A stretch of 64,000 bases of DNA from Nymphaea colorata. Taxonomy: Eukaryota > Streptophyta > Magnoliopsida > Nymphaeales > Nymphaeaceae. The position numbers were made by a program, and so were the translations under genes. The DNA lies in contig NC_045144.1 of NCBI RefSeq assembly GCF_008831285.2, positions 22,523,716-22,587,715 on the forward strand. Reading direction: 5' to 3'. The notes under the pieces are model-generated. The model saw only the letters and a list, made by a program, of their open reading frames with translations. It was not told the DNA's origin and did not search any database. Positions 35,755-47,570 of this stretch are shown here, one piece after another (position 1 is the stretch's first letter; every line of letters starts with the position of its first letter).

Positions 35755-37470
35755 TGGTGTTCAGGGCCCGTTCATAAACCTGGGAATTGTTGTAGTGCTC
35801 ATGCTCCTAGCCCTCTCATTCAAGGTTCTATTCATGAGTTCAACAAGTCGTGGTCTTTTTGAAATTGTTTTCTTTATCCGAATCTCAGCATAAAAGTCCT
35901 TGAGTTCCTTGTTGTCATATTCACCTCTATATTTGTATTGCATGCATTTCACTTTCCTGCCAATTTGATTTTTAACTTCAGCCTTTCACCTTTTCAAAGT
36001 ATAAAAAGTTGCAGATTTGTTTTTTAGAAAACAAACTAATACCTTCCAAGTGCAGTCATCAACAAATGTGACATAATAGAATGATCATCCAAGGGAACAA
36101 CCAAGAGCTGGCCGCCAAACATCTATATGGACTAACTTCAACTTCTCCTTCTTTGATAGTCGCCTGACTTTAGAGAAGGTGACCCTTTCTTGCTTCTGGA
36201 AGATGCAATTTTGAAAAACGCAACTTCTATAGATTTCAGATTAGACAATTTATTCTTAGCGGCCATAATTTTGCTTCGTTTTTCACTCATATGTACATCA
36301 CATTTTGATGTCCATCTTCTATAGCTTGTAATGCTATAATAGCAAGCTGTCATCAAATTTTTGTTGCAGCATCTGTCATTTAGATCTCCAATTATATATA
36401 GAGTACCCAGTTTGTCGCCTCATGCTACAATCATTGCATTTTTGGTTATCTTCTAACATCCTCCAAGAAACGTAATAACGTACCCATCAACTTCAAACTG
36501 ACCTATAGAATTCAGATTTTTCCTCAAATCTGAAACATCACTGACATCCTCCAGTTTCCACACATGCCCATTCTGCATCTATATATGGACATCACCCTTC
36601 CATACAATGTCTGATTGTTCATTATTTGCAAGATAAACCTTTCCAAAATTGTCTGCAGTATAATTTTGCATATTGTCTTTACATAAAGTAGAGTGAAAAG
36701 ATGCACCAGAATTTAAAATCCAGGATTCAATGAAGCTATGTAGACTCAATGCTTAGGCTTCATATATTCCCTGCCCTCTATGGCAATATTTGTACTCTCC
36801 TTCATGTTTTTTATTTTTCCTTTCCAATAATCTACAATCTCTTTTCTAGTGACATGGCTTTCCACATTTCCAGCATCATTCTTCATAAGGTTTGGACTAA
36901 CTTATTCCTTTCGATTTTGACTGACCTCTCTCTTGAATACAGTTCATCCTATCCCTGCCTTGAATATTGAGAGAAGAAGTGAAAGTTTCTCACGCTTCTC
37001 TTCTACGAATATCTATGATCAAAATCAGGTCTCAAACACTACTAAAGTTCAACTTGTTAGACCCATGAGAACTAATCACTACAGTCACGGTCGCATCCCA
37101 ACTGTCCGATGATGACAACAAAAGAATAAAAGCTTGAACCTACTCATAAAAATTTAATATTCACAGAACTCAATTGAGATATACTCACATTAAACTCATT
37201 TATATGATCAGTAACGAAATCACCTTTAGTCACCTTCAAATTAAATAAACGACACATTAGATAAACCTTATTTGAGGCAAAGGGTTTTTCACACATATAT
37301 GTTGGCACCTTCATCAAACCCACGATTGTCTTCTCATTGACAATATTGAAGTTAACGTTCTTGGCTAGTGTCAAATGAATGACTTTGAGCGGCTATATGT
37401 CTAGTACCTACCAATTTTTATGTGACATTATTGTTGGCTTCATTCTAGTGATGGGTTGATATAGTTTCTT
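35755..37470 (-). pseudogene. Ty1/Copia remnant B (gag to integrase)
   Basis: Gag at 37374-37144 reads KVYLMCRLFNLKVTKGDFVT then DHINEFNVSISQLSSVN, a common Copia Gag. The zinc knuckle near 36832-36876 reads CWKCGKPCH, stop, KRDC. The protease site at 36702-36713 reads WILNSGASFH, with Asn for the catalytic Asp. The integrase catalytic end at 35952-35761 reads YDNKELKDFYAEI and MNRTLNERARSM. Stops and frameshifts break it. RT and RNase H are absent. Upstream near 37590 a GATATCAGAACC-like string on the minus strand may be a decayed primer-binding site. Confidence 0.85.
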
Positions 37471-38200
37471 TTAATATATGTAGTCTTCGAACTGCATCCT
37501 CCAAAACCCTTGCCATTGAACTTCTCAGTCTTTACCTTCCCTTCTTCCATTGCCCTTGCTCCCACTGTTCCTCTCGAGCATGAACTGGGTTCTGATATCT
37601 ATGGTTAGGAATTATGCTTTCTCACTCTCTTGTTGCATACAAGAGAAGAAAACTGAAGAAGAGAAAGAACAAGAAGAAGACAAAAGGATTTATGTGGTTC
37701 AAGGACAAGTGATCTCTTATGTCCGCTGCCATATAGGGTTTTTCCATTGCCACAGAAGAAAAATAAAAAATATGAATACAATGAAAACCACCCTTTCATA
37801 AATATGGGGATTAGGGTAAACCCGCAAAAGGGCAGATTACATAAATGACCTTACAACGTTCCAGGCAAGGGGGTGCTGCCTCTTGCAACTGCTAGCCAAC
37901 TTATTGCAAATTTGGATCTCGGGATATTAGAGAATCCTATTAAGGGTTAGGCTCCATACTGCTATACACCCTTAACTATTGGCAGGGGTGTAGATAAGTG
38001 GGGGCATTGTGGGGTGTATGCCCGACGAAGCCCATTATGTGAACGATTAAATTAGTGAGTTCAGTTATATAGGACAGCCCACCAGACCCAAGTCACTTCC
38101 CCATAGCCAATTAAAAATTTGTTAACTGTATGCTTAGTGCCCTATAGAAAAAAAATTCCGGCCCCACCCTGACTATTGGGGAAGTTCAAATTCATTCCTC
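37471..38200. other. Stretch without recognisable genes
   Basis: Likely LTR material between Copia remnants B and C, judging by position. A GAAGAA-rich patch lies at 37640-37690. No paired LTR copy was recognised. Confidence 0.35.
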
Positions 38201-38209
38201 TTGACATGA

Positions 38210-40473
38210 AGTTACTCTCACGAAATATATGAGGTCTAGTCGGAAGGATGATCCAATGGGTGGTAAGTAACTATCTCCAATAGTTTAAATTGTAACCCAA
38301 AAATACACAAGGTAATGATCTTGGTTCTAGCTTATGTCTGGCATAATCTCTCTAGTATGGGTAGCATAAGCACCTGAATCTTGTCATGTAATCATACTCA
38401 GGCCTGACACCAAACAGCTTCTCATAAGGCGATTTCATATTCAAGAGTGCCGTAGGAATCCTGTTATGAACCCAAACAGCAGTGTTAGATGCATCCACCC
38501 AATACTTTAGGGTAAATTTGCATAGAATAACATCGCTAGACCCAACTCAGTAACAATTCGATGTCTTCTTTCAGCTTGCCCATTCTGCTGTGGTGTGTAT
38601 GGGAAAGACATTGTATGACGAATTCCATTGTCGTCAATTTTTTTTTTCATTCTATTATTATCAAATTCTGTTCCCTCGTTCGATGAATGATCTTGATCAT
38701 TTTATTGAACTGATTCTTTATGTATACAATAAACTTCTCAAAACAAGACACAAAATCTGATTTCTCTCTTACAGCAAAAATCCAGCAATATTTTGTGGAA
38801 TCATCAACAAAAATTGCATAATATCTCATCCATTGTACTGAAAATATTGGCAATGGCCCCCATAAATCACAGTGGAGCATATCAAAAGGTTGTGTCTCTT
38901 GTTTATCTGCAGTAAAGAATAGTAAACGAGAAGATTTTGCCATAAATCACAGTGGAATCATCAAACTACATATTTGTTTTTCTCTATTTAGAAATTTCAA
39001 AACACCATAATTAACATGAGCTAGCCTTCTGTGTCATATCTCCAAACTGACAATGTTTTGACGGTTTGAAAAACACGCCTCCTTTATTCCTGCTTCAAGC
39101 ATGTAAAGATCACCTTGACAACGTCCTTCAGCTAACACTCGCTTTGTTTCCCTGATCTTAATTTGGAAATGGTCATGCGAAAAACAAAAATCCACTGGTA
39201 AGTCTCTTATTAGTTGACTTACTGAAATCAAATTTCTTCTAATTTCAGAAACAACTAAAACATTCTTCAACTTTAATCTATTTTAATCTATTTTGGTTAG
39301 AGCCGATTTTTGCTTCTCCAACATGTGTAATCTTAAGAGACTGTCCATCTCCCACTATAACTCTTTCTGTACCTCTATATTTGGTTGTGTTCAGAAGCAT
39401 ACCTGAGTATGATGCTATGTGCGAAGTTGCTCCAGAGTTTGGAAACCAGACGTGATCCTGGTTATCAACCATAGTTATTGCTGATAAAGCTTATGCAGCT
39501 TCTTCTACCTTATATGCATTATCAAATCTGTGCCAACATCTAAGAGCAGAGTGATTCGATTTAATGCAAATCTGGCATACCATACCTTTTTCTTTGTTCG
39601 CTGTGGTGTTTCTTTTGGCATCTGTAAATTTCTCATGATTTGTTGAAGCCTTGGCAATGTTTCCTTGATTATCTTGTTGCCCATGGTTATATGGATAAAA
39701 CCCCCGCCTTGAGAAGAGAAGTATTGTCTTCCTCTTCCTCCACGTTTACCATAGAACGTCTGACTTTGGGCATAAAATGCAGATTGGTGCTGGATTTCTC
39801 TTTCATATTTATTGAGTGACTTCAATGTTCGTGGCTTTGTAGCAATGGTATAACGTCCTTATAAACAGGAATTGGGGGCTTCAACATTGACGTCACAAAC
39901 AACTCATATTCAGGCCCCAATCCATTTAAGAGAAGAAAGACCTTTGTATGGTCATTCACCGGTCATTCAATGGCTGCAATTCATCGCAAATACTTTTGAA
40001 AATCCGTATGTAATCAGCCATAATCATATTCTTCTTTTTGTGTGTCTGCAATTTTTGTAGCAGACAACATTCTCTTTCTTGAGAATCCAAAGCGTATGCC
40101 TCCTCGAGTGTCCTCCATACCTATTCTGATGTTTCTAAACCAACAATGAGCCCTGGGACTTCTTCAGATAGGGTGCCCATGATCCACCCACGTAGGAGTC
40201 AGTCCGATTTCTTCCATTGCAAGTAGTCTGGGTTAATCTCTCGCTTATCTCCATTGATAATGTACTTATCAGGAACAAAGATTTCGTCATTGATAAATCC
40301 TTGCAAATCTAGAATCTCGATCAAACCAAGAACCTGGGTCTTCCAGAGAAGGAAATTCGTTTGGGAGAGTTTTATGGACACAAAATTTGCCACATTCAGC
40401 ATGGACGGGTAGGAGTACTTCTAGTTTGTGACTGCTGCTGCAATGGGAGACGCCATGGATGCTGCTCTCTCGA
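38210..40473 (-). pseudogene. Ty1/Copia remnant C (gag, CCHC, protease, integrase)
   Basis: Gag starts close to the primer site (ATG near 40455, MASPIAAAVTN then a stop) and continues at 40402-40199 with SIKLSQTNFLLWKTQVLGLI. The zinc knuckle CQICIKSNHSALRC lies at 39536-39577. The protease at 39428-39439 reads WFPNSGATSHIA, with Asn for Asp. GAG-pre-integrase lies at 39270-39034 (ISVSQLIRDLPVDFCF). The integrase at 38943-38647 reads PFDMLHCDLWGPLP and AIFVDDSTKYCWIF, and near 38600 PQQNGQAERRHR. Homology fades near 38210. RT and RNase H are absent. Confidence 0.88.
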
Positions 40474-40485
40474 GCTCTGATACCA
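40474..40485 (-). promoter_or_regulatory. Primer-binding site of Copia remnant C
   Basis: The minus strand reads TGGTATCAGAGC, the classical plant Copia primer site complementary to initiator tRNA-Met. It lies directly upstream of gag. Confidence 0.85.
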
Positions 40486-40487
40486 TA

Positions 40488-40745
40488 AAGGAAAGAGAGA
40501 ACTTCTATTTTTCTATTTGTGCTTTTCTGTCGCACTACTTTACAATGAGCACAACTGTGCTTTATATACTAAAAAACAAAAGAATATTCTTAAAAAGATA
40601 TTTTCTGTTATAACAAATAGTTGTTGCACTGCTCCACCATGAATTCCAGCATTGCTCTGCTCCACCACGAGTTCCAGCATGCCTAGCCACTTCTAATCTT
40701 TCACGCAAGGCCTGATATCAAAAATATTTCATAATACATCTAATG
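40488..40745 (-). repeat. 5' LTR of Copia remnant C (approximate)
   Basis: Position beside the primer site, with a minus-strand TATATAAAGC motif, supports an LTR. The outer edge is unclear and no 3' LTR is seen. Confidence 0.4.
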
Positions 40746-40949
40746 TATACTGATTTTATTTGGAGCGTATTTCAGCTGAGTTAATAAACTCTATGCATTC
40801 CAATAGAATTCCATTATTCCATAGATAAAAAATTGGCTTTCTTCCCATCTTTCACCTAAGAACAAATATTGTTACAAACCCTCTTCCATATTTTCATAAT
40901 GTCCTTCCAAATAAGAGACTCTTTGCTTCCAATCCTGCAAGTCCAAGCA

Positions 40950-41905
40950 CTCATAAGACTAAGATACTTTTTGTCTACAGGTGTTTTGCCCATGTATTAT
41001 CCTCAGTCAATGCCTTATATCCCAAAAAAACAAGATTAGCCACATTCTTATCTTTTAATCTGCAAAAACCAACTCCTCCCTCCAAGTGAGGTCTAGCCAA
41101 AACCTCCAAAGCAACCAAATGCGATCTATGGCCAACTTCTGAATTATCCCACAAAAACCCAGACATGAGCATCTTTAAATTTTTAACTATGGCATCCATG
41201 CATATTAATAGAACCATCATCCTATATATATGAAGAGTGTGAAGAAAAAAAATGATCAAGCAAATTTTTCCTTCAAATGACAATAGCCTTCCTTTCCATA
41301 AGCACAATTTTTTCTGAACTTTGAGAACCACAGGGTCCCAAACATTTCCCTCTAGCCTATATGGGGATAGAGGCAGTCCTAAATACTCCAATAGAAACTA
41401 CCCTTCCTTCAAATCAGTATGTTGGAGCCTTCCTTGATACAAAATTAGATCTGCATACCTGATCCTCTATTAAATTCATTTAGACATCCCAGCAAATGTC
41501 TTAGCAATTTATCATTAGCCTTCATGAAGAACAACACATCGTCAACATACGGGATAGAGCCATACTTAGGAGCACCTCTTCCTAGAATAGGAATATCATT
41601 TTTCCACCTCATGATCTTAGCTTGGAGGTTCCTTGAAAAATTTTCCATCAAATCAAAAAAAGAAAAGGTGATAAAAGACTACCTTGCTGAAGACCTCTAC
41701 CACTTTTCATGAACTCCCCTCGGCTTGTGTTCAGCCCTAGTTGTGATGCATGAAGAAATTGAATCTCTGCATAGAAATCAAACATGAAAGCTTGTAAATT
41801 ACTTAAGGACAAGATGATAATTTTTTGCAAGTGTGTCTTTAAGAAACAGGAAGGTACCTCACAGTTAGTACATGCAAAGGACAAAGCATGGTTAGTTGCA
41901 AAAGG
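40950..41905 (-). pseudogene. LINE RT fragment 2
   Basis: Minus-strand pieces in order: GRGLQQGSLLSPFLFLI (41648-41911), GSIPYVDDVLFFMKANDKLL (41651-41445, RT box intact as YVDD), then MEYLGLPLSPYRLEGNVWDP and GGVGFCRLKDKNVANLVFLG (41391-40975). These correspond to RT palm, thumb and connection. Both ends are cut. Frameshifts separate the pieces. Confidence 0.85.
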
Positions 41906-42056
41906 CTGCAACTAGGTAGAAAAAACTAATTTTAGTGATATTTTTTTCTCTTGTTGATAAGCATAGTTCTATACTTGCTTTAGTTGCCAAGTATGATATG
42001 AAATTAGAATAGCTTGATGTTAAAATAACATTTTTATTTGGTAAATTATTAAAAGA

Positions 42057-42118
<62 letters not shown>

Positions 42119-42356
42119 GCATCAATTTGAAGATTTTGTTGTTGAAGGAAAAGATAATCATGCGTGTTTTCTAAAGAAATCATTATATGACTTGAAGAAA
42201 TCTCGTAAGCAGTAGTTGAGGGGCATGTTATCGTAACTTTATACAAGTCAAGAAAAGTTGATTATTTATTACGATAGTCAAAGTGTCGTTCACTTGACCA
42301 AAGATTAGATCTATCATGAGATGACAAAACATATTGATGTCAGGTACGATTTTATA
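41905..42356 (+). pseudogene. Copia RT and RNase H remnant D with an internal (TA)n expansion
   Basis: The plus strand reads SILALVAKYDMKLE, DVKITFLFGKLLKE, then about 60 bp of AT repeat (42058-42118), then FEDFVVEGKDNHACFLKKSL and YDLKKSRKQ, stop. It jumps at once to the RNase H reading LRGMLS (42216) and YDSQSVVHLTKDQIYHEMTK, HIDVRY. The catalytic RT box and half of RNase H are deleted. The RNase H part is nearly identical to 17967-18106. Confidence 0.82.
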
Positions 42357-43150
42357 GTATGCACTACCACTGTGTTTATAGAAAATGTAGTTTTCTACAT
42401 CATCAACGAACCATAATTATGATTACTCAAAGCACTACTTGTTGAGTAGTGCCAAATAAGATGCTTGAAACATCCATTTGTCTAACAAAACTACTCACCA
42501 CTAAAACACAAATAGTCAATGCATGGTTGAAGTATACAAAAAATAAATGAAAGCATAGTAATTAACTATTAACTAAACTAGTATAGTATATATATGATAC
42601 ACGAGTGCTCTAGTTAGATATCCTCATGCTTATGTCACGTCTACCATGGGTTGATGTCTTCAAGATCAGTAGCTTATGGTACTCCCTTGACGTAGGGTGT
42701 GAGTCGTTGTCCTTTAACCTTAATCTGCTTCTTGAAATGGGAGTCCTTAAACTTCAGAGCCCCTAATGAAAAAAATATATAACTATTTTATATAATAGGG
42801 TACCATCATAGATTATCTTCTTAAAAGGGATCTATTCAAGCAATTAGCACAATCACACCAACCTTGTGTGGTTAGGCAATACAGTCTACATCCACAGTGA
42901 GGAAATCTTACAGCTACTTTTCATTCACCTTCTTTCACCATTACAATGATGACCATTAAAGGGAATGGCTCCTCATCAAAGTATAATGAGTAGGAGGCAC
43001 CCTTCCTACTCAAGGAAGAAACATTTTTTTGTTTAATGGGAAACTGACAAGACCTTGCCCAAAACTATATTCCTCCTACAACGGAATGAGGATTACATGA
43101 AAAAGACAAGGAACTTCAATGGTATATACTAGCATGCTCTCCTTAAAGTT
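42357..43150 (-). repeat. Probable LTR material of Copia remnant E
   Basis: On the minus strand, after the RNase H of remnant E, a purine-rich tract (TTTAAGGAGAGCA) is followed by TGCTAGTATATACC and about 400 bp of AT-rich non-coding sequence. This suits a 3' LTR. The far end is uncertain, and the part below 42750 is unassigned. Confidence 0.35.
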
Positions 43151-43179
43151 GGAGTGCAGGTGCTAATCTGCGCCAACTT

Positions 43180-43490
43180 GTCAATTATCTTCTTTTACTG
43201 ATCACGGTGTAGGATCTTGGTAAAAATGTCTGCAAGTTGAACTCAACTGCTATCATGTGTGGTGAATATTTATTTGCTTTGAATCTTCTCACAGACAAAA
43301 TTGCAGTCCACTTTATGTGTTTAATTCTTTCATGAAATATCAGATTCACACTTATATGCATTGCTGCCATGTTGTCACATTTGAGCTCCATGGGTTGACT
43401 AACTAGGATATTCATGTCTGTCAATAATGATTTGATCCATACAAGTTCATAGGTGCAACATGTCATAGCAATTAAAACAATACACAATTG
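43180..43490 (-). pseudogene. Copia RNase H remnant E
   Basis: The minus strand reads CTYELVWIKSLLTDMNILVS, QPMELKCDNMAAMHISVNLI, FHERIKHI. Copia RNase H normally has CDNxAAxHIxxNPxFHERTKHIxxDC. Only the last quarter is present. Confidence 0.82.
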
Positions 43491-43564
43491 AACACCCTAT
43501 TAAGCTTGGTGGAAACACAAACCTAATGTAACTAATTTACGAGTTTTTTAATGTATTTCATATG

Positions 43565-45465
43565 CTTTAATTGATTCAAGCGAGCATACTAAGTTGGACA
43601 AGAAAAGTGAAAAATGTATATTTGTTGGATATTCGGATGTTACGAAAGGGTATCAGTTGTGTAACCATGATACCAAGAAACTTATTATTTGGTGAGATGT
43701 TATTTTTGATGAAAATAGTTTTTGGAAGTAAGTTAACAAAAAAGAGACTTGGTTATTGAAAATGACCTAAATGAACCAAATTAATTTGAAAAAGATGAAT
43801 ATCAGCCTCCACCAACAACATCATTTCCTTGGAGAGCTAAAGAAACCAAAATATTAGACCCATTATGGATAGTGATAGTCCTTGAAGAAAGGTAAAGAGA
43901 ATTGATCATATTTATGGTTGTGCACTTGCTTTGATGGTTACAAAACCAACATGTTTTGAAGATGTTTGCGGAAAACAAGAATGAGAGAAATCCATGGAAG
44001 AAGAAATAATGGCCATTCAAAGGAATGACACTTGGAAACTTGTAGATCTACCAGATGGCCAAAATGCCATTGGTGTTAAAATAGGTCTACATAAATAAAA
44101 TACAATGGTGATGGAAGCATGCAAAAATATAAAGCAAGACTTGTCGCAAAAAGGTATGCTCAAATATATGGGGTAAAATTTTTTGAAACTTTTTTTTCTA
44201 TTGCATGTTTTGAAACTGTTAGAATCATTTTAGCATTTGCTTCTCATACGAAATGGTTAGTTTTTTTAGTTTGATATGAAGTCTGCATTTTTAAATGGTT
44301 TTTTAAAGAAGAAGTATATGTTTGCCAACCATAGGGATCTGTTATTAATGGAAAAGAAGAGAAGGTATAAGGATTGAAAAAAGCTCTTTATGATCTTAGG
44401 CAAGCACCATGAGCTTGGTATGAGAGATTAGATACATACTTAATGCATAATGGTTTTCACAAAAGCGAAAGTGAACCCACTTTATACATAAAGGGAATAT
44501 GTAATGATATTCTCATAGTATGTGTTTATGTAGGTAACATCATTTATACAAGTTCCTTTAATATTCTCATTGAAAAATTTAAGATAATCATGACGTGTGA
44601 GTTTGATATGTCAGATCTGGGATTGTTACATTATGTTCTTGAACTTCAGGTTCATTAGACTAACAATGGAATTTTTATTTCCCAAGAAAACTATGTTTTT
44701 AACATACTTCAGAAATTTAATGTGTTATTATGCAAATTATGTTTCACTCTCATGAGAAGTTAACGATAAATGATGGTACTGTGAAAGCTGATGAGAAGTT
44801 ATACGGAAGTCCAGTTGGAAATTAATGTACCTCACATAGACACGCCCAGATATTGTGTACCCAGTTAGTCTGATTTCAAGGTTTTTGTATTGTCCATCAA
44901 TATATCATTTTGGAGCAGCAAAACAGATCCTTTGTTACATCTGATCAACATTGAACTATAGGATTTGGTATCGATCTAATTCCAATTTTAAGTTAATTGT
45001 CTTTTTTGACAGCTTCTGGGCTGGTTTTGTTGATGACAGAAAAAGCACAAGTGAATATGCTTTTATTCTTGGATGGGGGGCTTTGTAGTAGATGTCTAAA
45101 TTGTAAACAACTATAACTCTATCATCTTCTGAAGCGAAGTATATTGCAGCCACGACATCTGCATGTCAAGCTATTTTGGATTCGAAAAATTTTGAGGGAC
45201 TTGCACAAAAACAAGATGAGGTGACTGAACTTTTTTGTGATAATCATGCAACAATCATCATGACAAATAATCCGGTATCCCACAGAAGAGCTAAACACAT
45301 TTGTGTCATCACTTTGTTTGTGAAGTTGTTATTGATGGAATGATAATAATGAAATATTGTTCCACAAATGATCAAGTTCCAGACAGATTTACGAAAGCAC
45401 TCAACCATTCAAAGTTCGTAAAATTCAGGTAATCTCTTGGAGTATCAAGTTTTGCATCAAATAAG
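43565..45465 (+). pseudogene. Ty1/Copia remnant F (integrase end, RT, RNase H)
   Basis: Starts with the integrase-RT linker (KCIFVGYSDVTKGYQLCNHD, 43610). RT pieces read EEIMAIQRNDTWKLVDLP (44000) and, at 44515-44535, ILIVCVYVGNIIYTSS, in which the YVDD box has become YVGN. It continues LLHYVLELQVH at 44640. RNase H at 45120-45300 reads AKYIAATTSACQAIWDS and LFCDNHATIIMTNNPVSHRR, AKHI. Stops are abundant. A probable 3' LTR follows. Confidence 0.87.
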
Positions 45466-45467
45466 AG

Positions 45468-45935
45468 TGTTAAAATATGATGCAAACAATTTTAGTAAAT
45501 ATGTGGATAATTGTAGTTTTTGTTTTAATGTCATAGTGTTATGGCATAGTGAATTAAGAGTTTAATGTCAATAGTTATGACATAATAAATTGTGGTAATG
45601 GGGAGGTTTTTTATTTTTTAATATCTTTTAATATCATGTTTGTAATGACCATTAGTGTGGAGGTTTATGAGTTATAAGTTGAGTGTCTTGAGGTAGCCTA
45701 CAAATAGGTGCATTGGTTTGTGCCATTTGTATCAAGTGTAAAGTGTGCCGAGGTAGCCTTATGGGAGTCGTGAGTTGTATGAGTGCTCTCTTTTGTTCCT
45801 TTATTGTTTATTACCAACAAAAGAAGCATGAGTCGACTGTATGAATAATGAGAAGGCATAAATCCATCACCTAAATTATATTTCACACTATGATTATCAA
45901 GTTTTATCTACTTGGTTGGCTCCGACAATTCATAC
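45468..45935 (+). repeat. Probable 3' LTR of Copia remnant F
   Basis: Just downstream of the RNase H end, AAGAGTGTTAAAATATGATGC has the usual TGTTAAAATAT start. The right boundary is an estimate. No partner LTR. Confidence 0.4.
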
Positions 45936-47030
45936 TTGAAATCCTAGATACAGAAAAACAAAGGGAAGCAAATCTGTAGCCAAGTACCTGGACACCATCC
46001 CAATCAAATAGAAGCCAGCCATGAAGATCAACACAAGATGGAGAATTAAGTTAAGTGGAAAATGGGATAAAAATTGGGGCATAACATAACTAAGAAGGAG
46101 ACCTGTGTTTGCACTCCCAGCAGTTTTTTGCTTGAATGAGAAAACATGTAACCTATATACTTCACGTGCACACATCCTTTACCAGCTGACCTTTCTTGTA
46201 GGTTGGCAACGCCTGCAGCATGTTGATCATCAATAAGCAGTAGACAAATTCATACATTCTTGACAATTTTTACTCTTTTCCTTTTAGTCATCTGATGCAT
46301 GGTGTTACCGCTAGTACCACCAACACATATTTGGTGTTATTTATTGACCCTAGATTTCTTACAAGTTTGAAAGACTTCCTAGTTTTCTTTAATTGTTCTT
46401 TGATCCAAGAAGCATACGCTTACAAAGTAACTATGGAAGCAAAGATAACAGACATGAGAGATCACAAGTGTTTATAGCAATGACATGGGAGATCACAAAT
46501 AAATAAATAAAAATAACATGAAAATTAATAGAAATTAATATAATGGTAAAGAAAAAATGACCTTATATTTATAGCAATATCACAAGTATACGTTCAAACA
46601 TCTAAAATGCACAGCGAGAAAACAAAGATAAAATAATGTGAAAAATGAGATAATCTATTCTGTACCCTTGATTCAGGAAAAAACTAAAACAGAAAAAAAA
46701 AAAGATCGTCATTAGGTAATTAGTTGCATTTTATATTACACTGCTGGTATTAAATCATACAAACATATTGGTAGGCCAAGCCTATACAAAGAGTAGAGAA
46801 ACGGGGTATGGGCTCGCACTCAGCTTCAAAAATAACAGACATGAGAGATCTTATAGAGAACCAGACATGAAGAACCTAAAGCAAAGCATGGTATTTTGCT
46901 ATTTGACAACTTGCGAAATGATTTACTGATCTATGACTTTCGATTGATGTGTTTGCAGCGACATACTTCAGTTGTGTTCATAGGTTACAGGCCTGAGTTT
47001 CCTGAAGTTGGTGACAGGTTCTCAGAGGAA
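45936..47030. other. Stretch without recognisable genes
   Basis: Mostly AT-rich. At 46957-47072 a short plus-strand open frame preceded by TTTGCAG reads HTSVVFIGYRPEFPEVGDRF and looks exon-like, but I cannot name it. Confidence 0.35.
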
Positions 47031-47035
47031 GGGTA

Positions 47036-47530
47036 CTACACAATTATTTGGTCCAAGCCTGGATCGTCTTGAATAACAAGATTATGGCATTCTAGATCTG
47101 GTAGTGAGGCATCATGGTCAAGATACTGAGTTAATTGCCGCATGTTTGGCCTTGATTGAGGTGCAGCCTGTGAACAGAGAATGCCAAGCTTCAGCACAAG
47201 CTCTGCTTCCTCCACCACATAGCTATTCCCAAGCCTTTTGTCCATGGCGTCCAGTATACGTCCATCCTTCCACAAAGAGTGGACTAACTCCACTATAACC
47301 ATCTCTTCACAATGTCTCTCCGGCTCAATAGGCCTCCTTCTATAGGCCACCTCTAGGAGCAAAGCACCATAAGAGTATACATTGGCACTCGTGCTGGACT
47401 TCCAGGTGCGGGAGAACTCCGGCGCCATGTACCCAAAACTCCCAACGATTTGGGTTGTCTTGGGGTTGGCCCCATGCTCATAGAGTCTGGAAAGGCCAAA
47501 ATCACCCAACCTGCCATTTAGATCACATAA
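47036..47530 (-). pseudogene. L-type lectin receptor-like kinase, C-terminal kinase fragment
   Basis: These are plasma-membrane receptor kinases with an extracellular legume-lectin domain. The fragment starts just before the DFG motif (LNGRLGDFGLSRLYEHG), continues through the activation loop (GSFGYMAPEFSRTW), the ALLLEVAYRRRPIEP segment and VEEAELVLKLGILCSQAAPQ, to a stop at 47036. The signature YEHGANP and RRPIEP are typical of the L-type lectin subfamily. The Asp of subdomain IX reads Asn (ANVYSYG). The lectin domain, membrane span, P-loop, Lys and HRD loop are absent: homology ends near 47530, about 40 bp before an LTR-like repeat at 47571. The remaining 150 codons are open. Confidence 0.88.
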
Positions 47531-47570
47531 ATATTGAACTTGAAAATAAATAGAAAGAAGCAAACATGGA

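Noticed and set aside
46957-47072. Exon-like frame HTSVVFIGYRPEFPEVGDRF
   Set aside because: It has a possible acceptor but no recognised family, no start and no neighbour exon, so it was not called as a gene.
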